Assembly: GCA_002734065.2 (NCBI GenBank)
Contig: NVXU02000023.1
Span: 62,001 to 126,000, forward strand
Source: Fluviicola sp.
GTDB lineage: Bacteria; Bacteroidota; Bacteroidia; Flavobacteriales_D; Crocinitomicaceae
Length of the DNA: 64,000 bases
Direction: 5' to 3'
A program made the translations under genes and the position numbers. Of this stretch, positions 42,468 to 51,654 are shown in pieces; positions within the stretch are counted from its first letter, which is position 1; every line of letters begins with the position of its first letter. The notes beneath the pieces were generated by a model. The model had not been told where the DNA came from. It saw nothing but the letters and a program-made list of their open reading frames with translations, and did no database searches.

Positions 42468-42608
42468 TTATAATGCTGCTAAATCAGTGCTTTCCACTTG
42501 ATCAACACTTCCGTATGCGTCGCAGTGACCTCCTTTAGAAGATCCACATGAAGCTAATACTACTGATAACATCAATCCCATTAATGTCAAGGCCAAAAAT
42601 TTCTTCAT
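42468..42608 (-). CDS. 46-residue lipoprotein with GSSKGGHCDAYG motif
   Basis: Reads MKKFLALTLMGLMLSVVLAS then CGSSKGGHCDAYGSVDQV to a stop at 42468. The lipobox VLASC puts lipidated Cys at 21, leaving a 26-residue mature peptide with one more Cys. Very short lipoproteins with SSKxxHCDAYG and a VE-x-SDLA tail recur in Bacteroidota. A -7 box TAGATTTG lies 46 bp upstream and a terminator directly downstream, so it is a single-gene unit. Function unknown. Confidence 0.85.
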   Translation of the reverse strand: MKKFLALTLMGLMLSVVLASCGSSKGGHCDAYGSVDQVESTDLAAL

Positions 42609-42653
42609 ACCAAATAAATTTAAAAGTTCTAGTTTGTTGTACTATTATAACGA

Positions 42654-42661
42654 CAAATCTA
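42654..42661 (-). promoter_or_regulatory. -7 box TAGATTTG for the 46-residue lipoprotein
   Basis: TAGATTTG on the minus strand fits TAnnTTTG; 46 bp from the start codon. No clear -33. Confidence 0.4.
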
Positions 42662-42743
42662 CAATAAATTACATACTTATAGAAAATTATTTATTAACAA
42701 TTAATCAGTAACCCGTTGAAATAAACTAAATTGGGCATCGTTA

Positions 42744-44447
42744 ATGATAGTTATTACTAGGATACTCGCCATATTGACAATGTTAATTGCCCTACCAGTT
42801 TTTGGGCAAAAAAAATATGATTTAGATTATAAAAATGATCTTATTCACACATTTATCAAACATCCTAAGGCAAATTTCAAAGACAGCATCTCTGCTTTTC
42901 GTTATTTAACAGAGCTCCAAAACACAGCAATCTCAAAAGGTTATCTTCTGGCATCTATTGATTCTATGGTGCATAAGAAGAGTAAAACTGACATTTATTT
43001 CTTCTTAGGAGAAAAATTAGAGAGCATCCGATTAAGTACATCCAAAGAGAACCTTCGATTTCTCCGTAAAAACTCTAAAATATCAGAGAAATTGATTGCA
43101 AATATTGCCTTTTCTCCAAAAGAATTGGCCAATATGCTTACCCGAATTCGAGATGCCTACTTAAACAATGGCCATCCCTTTGTGTCTGTTACCATTGAGG
43201 ATCATGTGTTTGCAAATAATTCTCTCTCGGCTGATTTGACTATTATTAAAGGTCCTTTTTTAACATGGTCCAAGATAAACATCAAAGGAGATTCAAGCGT
43301 GGCGGTAAAATACATTTCTAACCTTCTCAATATCCGAAAAGGAGATAAATACGTGGAGTCAGAAACACAAAAAATCACCAATCGCATCCAACAAGTACCT
43401 TTTTTGAAAGAAATAAAGCCTGCAGAATTACTATTCACAAAGAAGGGAGTTGAATTATTCGTTTACCTAGAAGCCATCCCTATTAGTGCTATAAATGGTG
43501 TCATTGGTTTTCAACCAGACCCGGTAAGTGGGAGGTTGAGTGTTACGGGAGAATTGAATCTCAAACTTCTAAACACTTTAAAGCGCGGAGAACTATTGGA
43601 CATTAAATGGCAATCCATTCGAGACCAGACGCAATCCCTAGATGCTCGACTAAATTATCCCTTCTTATTCAACACCTCATTTGGTATCGATGGAACCTTC
43701 AACCTCTACAAACGAGACACTTCGTTTTTGGAGTTAAATTCTTCCATTGGGGTAGAATATTATCTCAACACTGGGAGTAAATTAAAAGTTTTTTACCAAA
43801 GTATCTCTTCCAATGTTCTATCAGGAGGAGCAAACAATCCTTCCTTTTCGACACTTGGAAGCACAAAATCTAACAATTACGGATTGTCATTCACAACTCG
43901 GCAAATAGATTACATCCCTAACCCTTCACGCGGTTACAACCTCTCTTTTCAAGGTTCTGTGGGAACAAGGAATTCACAAATTAATGACACTAGTGTAATT
44001 GTTAAATCGTTGACATACCGGGGAGAATCTAAAATAGAATTTTTCATTCCAATCACTCGACGGCATGTTATTCGCTTGGCAAACCTCACAGAATTCTATT
44101 CTGCCCCAACCATTTTTCAGAATGAACTCTATCGCTTTGGAGGTTTAACAAATCAGCGAGGTTTCAATGAAGATGAGTTACTTTCGACAACAAAAAACAC
44201 CTCTATTATAGAATATCGCTTCCTTTTGGATAAAAATTCTCACGTTTTTGCCTTTTTTGACCAAAGTTGGTACGAAAACAATGCTGCTAATTACTACAAC
44301 GATAGTCCTTTTGGTTTTGGTGTAGGATTCTCCTTCAGCACCAATTTTGGCGTGTTTTCTATTTCTTATGCACTCGGAAAACAACTGTCCAATCAGATTC
44401 TTTTTAGCAATAGCAAAGTCCATTTCGGATATATTGTCTATTTTTAA
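42744..44447 (+). CDS. Omp85/BamA-TamA-like outer-membrane protein
   Basis: 567 residues. Signal peptide to PVFGQ (about 22). POTRA-like units include residues about 110-165 (KELANMLTRIRDAYLNNGHP) and 165-240. The C-terminal 330 residues are a beta barrel with the L6 motif QRGFNEDE (Arg472-Gly-Phe), diagnostic of Omp85 proteins, and a final aromatic strand VHFGYIVYF. Smaller than BamA (about 850), so it is a TamA-like or accessory member. rmuC starts 3 bp later. Confidence 0.85.
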   Translation: MIVITRILAILTMLIALPVFGQKKYDLDYKNDLIHTFIKHPKANFKDSISAFRYLTELQNTAISKGYLLASIDSMVHKKSKTDIYFFLGEKLESIRLSTSKENLRFLRKNSKISEKLIANIAFSPKELANMLTRIRDAYLNNGHPFVSVTIEDHVFANNSLSADLTIIKGPFLTWSKINIKGDSSVAVKYISNLLNIRKGDKYVESETQKITNRIQQVPFLKEIKPAELLFTKKGVELFVYLEAIPISAINGVIGFQPDPVSGRLSVTGELNLKLLNTLKRGELLDIKWQSIRDQTQSLDARLNYPFLFNTSFGIDGTFNLYKRDTSFLELNSSIGVEYYLNTGSKLKVFYQSISSNVLSGGANNPSFSTLGSTKSNNYGLSFTTRQIDYIPNPSRGYNLSFQGSVGTRNSQINDTSVIVKSLTYRGESKIEFFIPITRRHVIRLANLTEFYSAPTIFQNELYRFGGLTNQRGFNEDELLSTTKNTSIIEYRFLLDKNSHVFAFFDQSWYENNAANYYNDSPFGFGVGFSFSTNFGVFSISYALGKQLSNQILFSNSKVHFGYIVYF

Positions 44448-44450
44448 GTT

Positions 44451-45686
44451 ATGTTAGAGACAATTCTCATTATTCTTATCGTTATAGCAGTTGCGTCGGC
44501 TGTTTTATTCTTTGTTCAGCACAAGAATGAGATAGAAAAAAACACATCCTTATCCAGTAATCTTGAGTCCTTAGAGAGTGAAGTTGATGAGTTTAAAACG
44601 CAAAGCATTCAATTAGCAGCAGAAAATAAAGGTTTGGAGCAATCGATTCAGCGAGAGCGAGAAACGGCAGACAAAAAACAGAAAGAATTACGAGAGCAGT
44701 TAGAATTGATTGGTAAAGATATTGTTGCACAAGGTTCCAAAGCTTTAAAATCGGAGAATGAACAACGTTTGTCAGAAATTCTTAACCCCCTCAAAGAGAA
44801 GTTGGAAAAGTTCGAGAAAAAGATTTCGGAGAATAATGCACAGGACATCAAACAATTTGCCAATATGGAGACTTTGATAAAAACATTGTCGGAGCAACAT
44901 TCTAAAGTGCAAGATACGGCGCAAAATTTAGTCAACGCATTGCGTGGAGAACAAAAAACACAAGGCGACTGGGGAGAATTGGCTTTGGAACGCATTTTAG
45001 AGTTCTCTGGCTTGGAAAAAGGGCGAGAATATACAACGCAAGCATCTTTTCGCAATGATGACGGAGAGTTACTGCGACCTGATGTTGTGATTCAATTACC
45101 CGACAATAAACACATTATCATTGATTCTAAAGTCTCGTTAAAAGCATTCGAACAGTATATTAATGAAGAAGATGCTGACAAAAAAGCGATTGCACTTAGC
45201 AACCACATTGTTTCGGTAAAGGCACACATCAAAGGTTTGGGAGACAAGGATTATTCGCACATCCCTGACCTTACCTCACCGGATTTTGTCTTGCTTTTTA
45301 TGCCCATTGAATCCTCTTTTGCTTTGGCGGTCAAAGAAGAACCTAATTTATATGCCGAAGCTTGGAAACGAAAAATTGTGATTGTCACACCTTCTACCCT
45401 ATTGGCAACCTTAAAAACCGTAGAAGGATTGTGGAAGCAAGAAAGACAAAATAAAAATGCTTTTGAGATTGCAGAACAAGCAGGACGATTGTATGATAAA
45501 TTTGTTGGTTTTGTTACTGATCTAGAAAAAATAGGAGCAAAACAAGCCGATGCAACAAAAGCTTACGACGATGCCATGTCAAAACTAAAAGACGGCAAAG
45601 GAAACTTGGCCCGTTCTGCTGAAAAATTAAAAGAATTGGGAGTAAAGTCTAAGAAGAAATTAGATCAGAAGTTTTTGGAAGATTAG
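44451..45686 (+). CDS. rmuC: DNA recombination protein RmuC homolog
   Basis: 411 residues. N-terminal helix (about 2-20), coiled coil to about 150, then the RmuC nuclease-like domain: GDWGELALERILEFSGLEKG, LRPDVVIQLPDNKHIIIDSK and SPDFVLLFMPIESSFALAV, with VTPSTLLATLKTVEGLWKQE. The acidic/Lys triad D-x-K (IIIDSKVSL) fits the PD-(D/E)XK class. Limits genome rearrangement at inverted repeats. The stop lies inside the 23-bp inverted repeat. Confidence 0.95.
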   Translation: MLETILIILIVIAVASAVLFFVQHKNEIEKNTSLSSNLESLESEVDEFKTQSIQLAAENKGLEQSIQRERETADKKQKELREQLELIGKDIVAQGSKALKSENEQRLSEILNPLKEKLEKFEKKISENNAQDIKQFANMETLIKTLSEQHSKVQDTAQNLVNALRGEQKTQGDWGELALERILEFSGLEKGREYTTQASFRNDDGELLRPDVVIQLPDNKHIIIDSKVSLKAFEQYINEEDADKKAIALSNHIVSVKAHIKGLGDKDYSHIPDLTSPDFVLLFMPIESSFALAVKEEPNLYAEAWKRKIVIVTPSTLLATLKTVEGLWKQERQNKNAFEIAEQAGRLYDKFVGFVTDLEKIGAKQADATKAYDDAMSKLKDGKGNLARSAEKLKELGVKSKKKLDQKFLED

Positions 45687-45743
45687 AGTTTTCGAGCATT
45701 GGAGCAATGTTATATCTAAAGCTCCAATGCTCGAAAACTCTAA
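45683..45743. repeat. 23-bp perfect inverted repeat between rmuC and mlaF
   Basis: The 23-bp arm at 45683-45705 (key words TTAGAGTTTTCGAGCATTGG and GGAGC) pairs exactly with 45721-45743 around a 15-nt loop. It includes the rmuC stop codon and separates convergent genes. A terminator role is possible, though no long T-run follows. The arm resembles the tandem unit at 17579-17625. Confidence 0.85.
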
Positions 45744-45776
45744 CGCTCCAAAGGGAGGCACGACCGTTTCTAAAAA

Positions 45777-46544
45777 CTACTTCCTCTTTTCTTGCATCGA
45801 CGCTCTAATTTCTTTCATAAAATCAGATGCATAAACAAATTCCGAAATTTCTTTGTTATCAGTAGTGATGATCTCTTTTCTGTCGCCCGTCCACCAATTG
45901 CGACCGTTGTGAATGAATAGAATCGTGTCTCCAATTTCGATTACAGAATTCATATCATGCGTAATCACAACCGTTGTTATATCGTATTCATAAGTAATCT
46001 CACGAATTAAATTATCAATAACTATCGCCGTTTTTGGATCTAACCCCGAATTGGGTTCATCACAAAACAAATACTTTGGGTTCATAGATATTGCTCTTGC
46101 AATTGCAATTCTTTTTTGCATTCCTCCAGAACATTCTGCAGGAAGAAGCTTGTTTGTGTCCGTTAAATTTACCCTTTCTAAGCAAAAATTTACTCGTTTG
46201 AGCTTCTCCTTTTTCGTCATCTTCGTAAACATCGTCAACGGAAACATGATGTTCTCTTCAACAGTCATAGAATCAAACAAAGCTGAAGCTTGAAAAAGCA
46301 TTCCTATTTCTTTGCGAATTTCTTTTTTATCTTTTCTGTCAAGACTAGTAAAATCAGTGCCATCATATAAAATCGTTCCGGTTTCTGGTTGATGAAGACC
46401 TACAATGCACTTCGTGAGCACGGACTTTCCTTGTCCTGACTGACCAATAATCAAATTGACTTTACCTTTCTCAAAAGAAGCATTGATATCATGCAAAACA
46501 TGATTCTCCCCAAAAGATTTATTGATATTCTTAACTTCAATCAT
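45777..46544 (-). CDS. mlaF: MlaF-like ABC transporter ATP-binding protein
   Basis: 255 residues. Walker A GQSGQGKS (34-41), signature ECSGGMQKR, Walker B LFCDEPNSGLDP and TVVITHDMNS. The CSGGMQKR and EPNSGLDP forms are those of the Mla (phospholipid/asymmetry) group. Overlaps the MlaE gene end by 4 bp. Powers lipid transport between membranes. Orthology to mlaF is by family and gene order only; MlaD is not in the window. Confidence 0.88.
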   Translation of the reverse strand: MIEVKNINKSFGENHVLHDINASFEKGKVNLIIGQSGQGKSVLTKCIVGLHQPETGTILYDGTDFTSLDRKDKKEIRKEIGMLFQASALFDSMTVEENIMFPLTMFTKMTKKEKLKRVNFCLERVNLTDTNKLLPAECSGGMQKRIAIARAISMNPKYLFCDEPNSGLDPKTAIVIDNLIREITYEYDITTVVITHDMNSVIEIGDTILFIHNGRNWWTGDRKEIITTDNKEISEFVYASDFMKEIRASMQEKRK

Positions 46545-47275
46545 AGCAGTATCATTTGCGTTAAGAAGAAGTTGGCAATCAGAATAGCAACACTGGCACT
46601 AACAACTGCTCTTGTGGCAGATTTTCCAACATCTAAAGCTCCACCTTTCGTATAATATCCATAAAAAGAGGCAATGGAGACAATTAAAAAAGCAAAAACA
46701 ACTGTTTTCGTTAATGCATACACGATATTTGAAAACTCGAAGAAAGAACGAAGACCAATCACATACGTTTCTGTAGAAGACAACCCTGATAAGACTAAAG
46801 ACAACCAGCCACCAATAAGACTTAGACCCATTGAGAAAGTTATCAGAACAGGGAAGAACAAGATGGCTCCTAATATTTTTGGTAAAATTAAATGCGATAA
46901 ACTGTTGACGCCCATAATTTCAAGCGCATCTATTTGCTCAGTTGTTTTCATGGTGCCTATTTCTGAAGCAACATTTGACCCCACTTTTCCTGCTAATATT
47001 AAACAAATAATTGTTGGTGAGAATTCTAAAATCGTACTCGATCGTGTAATATATCCGATGGTATATTCTGGCAAAAGAGGAGAATCCATGTTGGAAGCAG
47101 TCTGCAAAGCAATAACTCCCCCCATAAATATTGACATCAGCGCAACAATTGGAATAGAATTTATACCAATCAACTGAATCTCATCGAACAGTCGTTTTCT
47201 GAATACACCCCATTTCTCTGGCTTAGAAAAAACCACCCAGATCATCTGAACAAACTTACCGATATTTGAAATCAT
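46541..47275 (-). CDS. mlaE: MlaE-family ABC permease
   Basis: 244 residues from ATG 47275 (MISNIGKFVQMIWVVF); a longer reading from TTG 47320 adds only a polar stretch and is not preferred. Family signatures: VALMSIFMGGVIALQTA, LEFSPTIICLILAGKVGSNVA and EIGTMKTTEQIDALEIMGV. Five to six helices. Forms a transporter with the ATPase at 45777. Confidence 0.92.
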   Translation of the reverse strand: MISNIGKFVQMIWVVFSKPEKWGVFRKRLFDEIQLIGINSIPIVALMSIFMGGVIALQTASNMDSPLLPEYTIGYITRSSTILEFSPTIICLILAGKVGSNVASEIGTMKTTEQIDALEIMGVNSLSHLILPKILGAILFFPVLITFSMGLSLIGGWLSLVLSGLSSTETYVIGLRSFFEFSNIVYALTKTVVFAFLIVSIASFYGYYTKGGALDVGKSATRAVVSASVAILIANFFLTQMILL

Positions 47276-47375
47276 CTTTTTCAACAGTTGTAAAGTTAAT
47301 TGTATTTTTATTGCTTGCAATTTATTCGGTAAAAATTAGACCTACTGTCAATCATATTCGATAATTTTAGGCAAA

Positions 47376-47999
47376 ATGCAAGAACGAACAAAATATCACG
47401 CTTTTTTTGAGAAATTTATCTCAAATGACTTTTTAGAGTATGTCGTTTCAGTGATTCTTGAAAATTCTGTTCGTTTTAAAATTGTTAAACCAAGAAAAAC
47501 AAAATTAGGCGACTTTAGAGCAGGGAGAAAGGGAGAAATGCACATCATTACAATTAATAATAACTTAAACCCGTATTCATTTCTCATTACCACACTGCAT
47601 GAATTTGCTCATTTAATAGCACACAATAAATTTGGACGCAGAATTCAGCCTCATGGAAAAGAATGGCAATCAACTTATACCGATTTAATCCATCCACTCA
47701 TTGAGAGCAAGAAATTACCTGAAGATATTGAGAATGCATTGCTTAATTCTTTGGTGAAAGTAAAAGCATCCTCCTGTTCTGATGTAGAATTGCAAAGAGC
47801 TTTAATGAAATACGACCTTCGTTCTGAAGAAATAACAACACTTGAACAATTGGATAAAAACAGTATTTTTGCACTCAACAATAAGACATTCCAAAAAGGA
47901 AATTTGAGAAGAACTCGATTTCTCTGCAAAGAAACGAACACAAAAAGAGATTATTTAATTCATGCACTTGCAAAAGTGGAAGAAATAAAACGAAAATAG
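47376..47999 (+). CDS. SprT-like zinc protease-family protein
   Basis: 207 residues. Zinc site HEFAH (75-79) in LHEFAHLIAHNKFG, with PHGKEW following (His93 as third ligand), as in the SprT/Spartan family. The C-terminal zinc ribbon of Spartan is not complete: one Cys (FLCKETN) is present. Eukaryotic relatives cleave DNA-protein crosslinks; bacterial roles are unclear. Divergent from mlaE. Confidence 0.85.
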   Translation: MQERTKYHAFFEKFISNDFLEYVVSVILENSVRFKIVKPRKTKLGDFRAGRKGEMHIITINNNLNPYSFLITTLHEFAHLIAHNKFGRRIQPHGKEWQSTYTDLIHPLIESKKLPEDIENALLNSLVKVKASSCSDVELQRALMKYDLRSEEITTLEQLDKNSIFALNNKTFQKGNLRRTRFLCKETNTKRDYLIHALAKVEEIKRK

Positions 48000-48033
48000 A
48001 TACCTGATAGTCTTTCTCTCTTAAAATCATGAA

Positions 48034-49089
48034 ATGAAAAACAATTACAGCATTATTATGGCAGGTGGAATTGGAAGCCGATTTTGGCCTCTTTCTACAC
48101 CCGAAAACCCGAAACAATTTTTGGACGTTTTAGGAATTGGAAAATCATTGATTCAGATGACCTACGAGCGTTTGTTGCATGTTTCTCCGAACGAAAACAT
48201 CTACGTAATGACCAATGCCAATTACAAGGAAATGGTTTTGGAGCAGTTGCCCAACCTCTCTCCAGAGCAAGTTCTGACAGAACCAGAAAGAAAAAACACA
48301 GCTCCTTGTATTGCTTATGCAGCAGGTAAAATTTATGGGTTAAACCCCGATGCCAACCTCATTATTTCTCCTGCCGATCATTTGATTATTCAGACGGAGA
48401 ATTTTGCAGGTTCAATCAACACGGCAATCGCTTCTGCGCAGCAAGGAAGAATTGCAACCATAGGCATTGCACCCACCCGACCTGACACAGGTTATGGTTA
48501 CATCGAGGTTGATGCATCTTCTGAAAGTGCTCCGAATGCTACATTTCCGGTGCAACAATTTAGAGAAAAACCAGATTTAACAACAGCAGAAGAATTTGTT
48601 GCTTCAGGCAACTTCTTCTGGAATTCTGGCATTTTTATTTGGAAAGCAAGCACCGTCATTGATGCTTTGAGAGAGTTTCAGCCAGGTCTGCATACGCTAT
48701 TCACGAATGATTTATCCTCGTACAATACAAACAATGAACAAAATTTTGTCAATCATGCATTTGCAACTTGCGAAGACATTTCCATTGACTTTGCCATCAT
48801 GGAGCATGCTAGAAACATAGATGTTGTTGTTGCTAATTTTGATTGGTCAGACCTTGGAACTTGGGGCAGTTTAGATGGGCATCTTCAAAAAGACAATGCA
48901 AATAATGCCTTGGTTGGAGATAAAATATCCGTTTTTAACACATCAAATTGCATTGTGAATATTCCCAATGGAAAAACAGCACTGATTGATGGTTTGGACG
49001 GCTATATTGTCATCCAATCAGATGATAAATTGATGATTTTAAAGAAGGAGAACGAGCAGAGGTTGAAGGAATTTTTGAAGGAGATGTAA
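48034..49089 (+). CDS. manC: mannose-1-phosphate guanylyltransferase
   Basis: 351 residues. Nucleotidyltransferase signature MAGGIGSRFWPLS (9-21) with PKQFL (26-30), PADH (113-116) and FREKPD. Makes GDP-mannose from GTP and mannose 1-phosphate for glycans and LPS. The C-terminal isomerase domain of bifunctional forms is absent, so it is the monofunctional type. Confidence 0.95.
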   Translation: MKNNYSIIMAGGIGSRFWPLSTPENPKQFLDVLGIGKSLIQMTYERLLHVSPNENIYVMTNANYKEMVLEQLPNLSPEQVLTEPERKNTAPCIAYAAGKIYGLNPDANLIISPADHLIIQTENFAGSINTAIASAQQGRIATIGIAPTRPDTGYGYIEVDASSESAPNATFPVQQFREKPDLTTAEEFVASGNFFWNSGIFIWKASTVIDALREFQPGLHTLFTNDLSSYNTNNEQNFVNHAFATCEDISIDFAIMEHARNIDVVVANFDWSDLGTWGSLDGHLQKDNANNALVGDKISVFNTSNCIVNIPNGKTALIDGLDGYIVIQSDDKLMILKKENEQRLKEFLKEM

Positions 49090-49100
49090 AACATATAACT

Positions 49101-49631
49101 ATGAGAAAAAAAATATTAAAAATGAGCACGGAGGAATTAATCTCTTTTTCCGAAAATTTTGCAAACCTCGACCCAACCATTCGTATAGATATTCTAAGCG
49201 AGCTAACTAACAGGGGCGAAGATGATGTTGTTGAAAAGTTAAACTCAGCTGTCTTTGAAGACAAATTAGAAGATTTTAACCCCGACTCAACCGATCACTT
49301 AAGGCTTGAAAGTAAAATAATTGCTCTTTACAGAAAGTTTGAGGACGACAAAGATTCAAAAGATCAAATTTACTCGCTCATTCAAGGGAAGTTAAATGTA
49401 AAGACGTATCAAATAGACAATGCGATAAAAACAGAGAATAGCTATGGTCGCAAAAGCATTTGGAGAGGTGCTATCGTATTGGCTCTTGGTTTTTTTAGGT
49501 TTATTGCCGCAATTACATCTACAAAATCAAGCAGTAACTTTGATCTATTTTTCCTTTTAAGCCTTGGAGCAATTATCTTAGGAGTTGTGTTAATTATTCA
49601 CGGTCTCCCTAAATCTAGGCTAGGCAAATAA
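49101..49631 (+). CDS. hypothetical membrane protein
   Basis: 176 residues. Soluble acidic helical N-terminal part (STEELISFSENFANLDPTIR; LSELTNRGEDD) and two C-terminal membrane helices (about 118-135 and 150-170). Start at 49101 or an in-frame ATG 21 bp later. It begins 11 bp after manC, so it may be co-transcribed. No family recognised. Confidence 0.65.
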   Translation: MRKKILKMSTEELISFSENFANLDPTIRIDILSELTNRGEDDVVEKLNSAVFEDKLEDFNPDSTDHLRLESKIIALYRKFEDDKDSKDQIYSLIQGKLNVKTYQIDNAIKTENSYGRKSIWRGAIVLALGFFRFIAAITSTKSSSNFDLFFLLSLGAIILGVVLIIHGLPKSRLGK

Positions 49632-49670
49632 TAATTACCTATTTTCAAAAGGAGAAAGGAAAAGATTTGG

Positions 49671-49724
49671 GAAATAAAAATAAGTACGGGCAGGTCACGA
49701 CCTGCCCGTACTTATTTTTATTTC
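49671..49724. terminator. 26-bp perfect palindrome (bidirectional terminator or REP)
   Basis: The arm at 49671-49696 (includes AAGTACGGGCAGGTC) is the exact reverse complement of 49699-49724, with AC at the centre, giving GGTCACGACC. The A/T tails would provide T-runs on both strands between convergent genes. GGTCACGACC also occurs at 56911-56920 inside a coding sequence, so it may be a REP core instead. A 9-bp inverted repeat (49736-49744/49773-49781) follows. Confidence 0.85.
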
Positions 49725-49775
49725 GCTCAAAGCGAATGTAGGCTGAGAACATTGAGGCTCTCGAAATGTCGAAGC

Positions 49776-50513
49776 CTACATCTTCCCTTCTCTAATTTGT
49801 GTAGCCTCCCATCTTCTGTACAAATCAAAGTAACTTTTTGTTTCCATGATCACAACTCCTCCAAGCGTATCTCCATATTTAGCTGGAAGTCCACCCGTAT
49901 AAATCATCATTCTACCAATAGAAGAACTTGGGACATTGCCAATAGTTGCTGTTTTTACACCGTCCATTAAGTAGAGCATGTCGCCTTTTCTTGCTCCTCT
50001 AAAAACCAATTCACCATCGTTGGTCATTCTAACATCAGAAGACATCGAGTTAATCAATGCTTTGATGTCTGTCTTCACTGGAGAACGTTCAATTTCTTCC
50101 GCAGTTAAGGTTGTAACTGGCAAGTTTCCGCTGATCAATTTTAATTCATTGGGGTCATAATGAACTGTCATCACAGGCATATCAAGGATGTCTGAGTAAA
50201 AATTAATCGTATCAGTATTAAAGAAACCATCCATTGGTACTTCGGCAATTATTCTTTTCTCCAAAGTATCTCCCTTATACTTTACATTTACAATGTACGT
50301 TCCTGCAGGAATTCCACTAATTCTGAAGCGACCATCAACATCAGCTGTTGCATTATACTTTCTTCCATTATCATTGATAAAAATGTGCGCTCCATAAGCT
50401 GCTACTGTTGTGTTTTTTTCAACAACCGTTCCCTTAACCTCTCCAAGGTTATCTTGTCCAAAAGTTGTTGCTGACATTAAAACAACTGCCAGTACTGTCA
50501 TAAAATTTTTCAT
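49776..50513 (-). CDS. TonB plug-only protein with carboxypeptidase-like domain
   Basis: 245 residues from ATG 50513 (MKNFMTVLAVVLMSATTFGQ, a signal peptide); a longer in-frame reading covers a terminator and is rejected. Residues about 25-90 are a CarboxypepD_reg-like domain (VEKNTTVAAYGAHIFINDNG, GIPAGTYIVNVKYKG), and 125-235 are a receptor plug domain (IKALINSMSSDVRM, RKGDMLYLMDG, IYTGGLPAKYGDTLGGVVIM). The barrel that should follow is missing: the frame ends cleanly. Its stop lies inside an inverted repeat. Confidence 0.8.
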   Translation of the reverse strand: MKNFMTVLAVVLMSATTFGQDNLGEVKGTVVEKNTTVAAYGAHIFINDNGRKYNATADVDGRFRISGIPAGTYIVNVKYKGDTLEKRIIAEVPMDGFFNTDTINFYSDILDMPVMTVHYDPNELKLISGNLPVTTLTAEEIERSPVKTDIKALINSMSSDVRMTNDGELVFRGARKGDMLYLMDGVKTATIGNVPSSSIGRMMIYTGGLPAKYGDTLGGVVIMETKSYFDLYRRWEATQIREGKM

Positions 50514-50566
50514 AATTATTATTTTTTGTGTTCCCTTAATGGATGCACACAAAAATGAATTTCCAT

Positions 50567-50605
50567 AAAAAAACACGAGAAATCTTAAAATCACTCGTGT
50601 TTTTT
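50567..50605 (-). terminator. rho-independent terminator of fabD
   Basis: AAAAACACGAG ... CTCGTGTTTTTT, a stem with T-runs on both sides. Reading on the minus strand it comes 21 bp after the fabD stop codon. Confidence 0.8.
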
Positions 50606-50625
50606 ATACCAATTCTGCCTTTTTA

Positions 50626-51507
50626 CTATACTTCAGCGCTAGATGTCTGAAATTTTCTATCTACTTTCTTAAACAAGCCTTGCAACACTTTCCCAGGTCC
50701 AACTTCAATAACTTCTGATGCACCATCTGCAATCATTGCGTGCATAGTTTGCGTCCATCTAACGGGCGAAGTTAGTTGGGTAACTAAATTCTTTTTAATT
50801 TCTGCAGGGTCTGAAACGGCACTTGCTGTCACATTTTGATAAACAGGACAGATTGGTGTTTTAAATTCTGTTGCATCAATGACTGCGGATAACTCTTCTC
50901 TTGCGGACTCCATTAAGGGAGAATGAAAAGCACCACCAACTGGCAATAATAGCGCTCTACGCGCACCTGCTTCAGTGAGTAATTCACACGCTTTCTCTAC
51001 CGCAGGAACGGCTCCTGAAATAACCAATTGCCCTGGACAGTTATAATTTGCCGCAACTACGATTCCATCTACTTCATTGCAAATATTCTCCACAACCTCA
51101 TCCTCCAAGCCAATAATTGCTGCCATTGTTGAAGGTTCTTTCTCACAGGCTACTTGCATCGCCAATGCTCTTTTAGAAACAATGCGCAAGCCATCCTCGA
51201 AACTTAAGGCCTTATTTGCAACCAATGCTGATAATTCGCCTAAAGAATGCCCGGCAACCATATCAGGTTGGAAATCTCCCCCTAAACAAGCTGCCAAAAT
51301 CGTAGAATGTAGAAAAATAGCAGGTTGCGTTACTTTTGTTTGTTTCAGTTCTTCATCAGAACCAGAGAACATAATTTTAGTAATGTCGAAACCAAGAATC
51401 TCATTCGCTTTATTGAATAATTCTTTGGCAATATCATTGTTATCATAAAGGTCTTTACCCATTCCTGAAAATTGAGCTCCTTGACCAGGAAATACATACG
51501 CTTTCAT
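50626..51507 (-). CDS. fabD: ACP S-malonyltransferase
   Basis: 293 residues. Transfers malonate from malonyl-CoA to ACP for fatty acid synthesis. FPGQGAQFSGMG at the N-terminus, catalytic Ser88 in AGHSLGE, active-site His195 in GGAFHSPLM, and Gln in the GQG loop. No other fab gene is adjacent. A -7-like TAATTTTG lies 17 bp before the start codon. Confidence 0.96.
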   Translation of the reverse strand: MKAYVFPGQGAQFSGMGKDLYDNNDIAKELFNKANEILGFDITKIMFSGSDEELKQTKVTQPAIFLHSTILAACLGGDFQPDMVAGHSLGELSALVANKALSFEDGLRIVSKRALAMQVACEKEPSTMAAIIGLEDEVVENICNEVDGIVVAANYNCPGQLVISGAVPAVEKACELLTEAGARRALLLPVGGAFHSPLMESAREELSAVIDATEFKTPICPVYQNVTASAVSDPAEIKKNLVTQLTSPVRWTQTMHAMIADGASEVIEVGPGKVLQGLFKKVDRKFQTSSAEV

Positions 51508-51562
51508 ACTCTTTGTTTTTCTGCAAAATTAATGAAAGATGTGAATTGGCATTCTTCTGTAA

Positions 51563-51592
51563 CAAAAAAGGCCGACTTTCGCCGACCTTTCT
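51563..51592 (-). terminator. rho-independent terminator of the patatin gene
   Basis: AAAGGCCGAC-TTTC-GCCGACCTTT hairpin, followed on the minus strand by six T. Stands between the patatin gene (stop 51655) and fabD. Confidence 0.8.
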
Positions 51593-51654
51593 TAACTCTT
51601 AGACTGATAATTTAGACGAACTTTTTTACTAAATGGTTGGATTCTTAACAAAGA

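Noticed and set aside
47276-47320. Extended MlaE start at TTG
   Set aside because: Adds only a polar segment; ATG 47275 gives the usual family N-terminus.
50514-50594. Extended start of the plug protein
   Set aside because: The extra 27 codons cover the fabD terminator; ATG 50513 begins a proper signal peptide.
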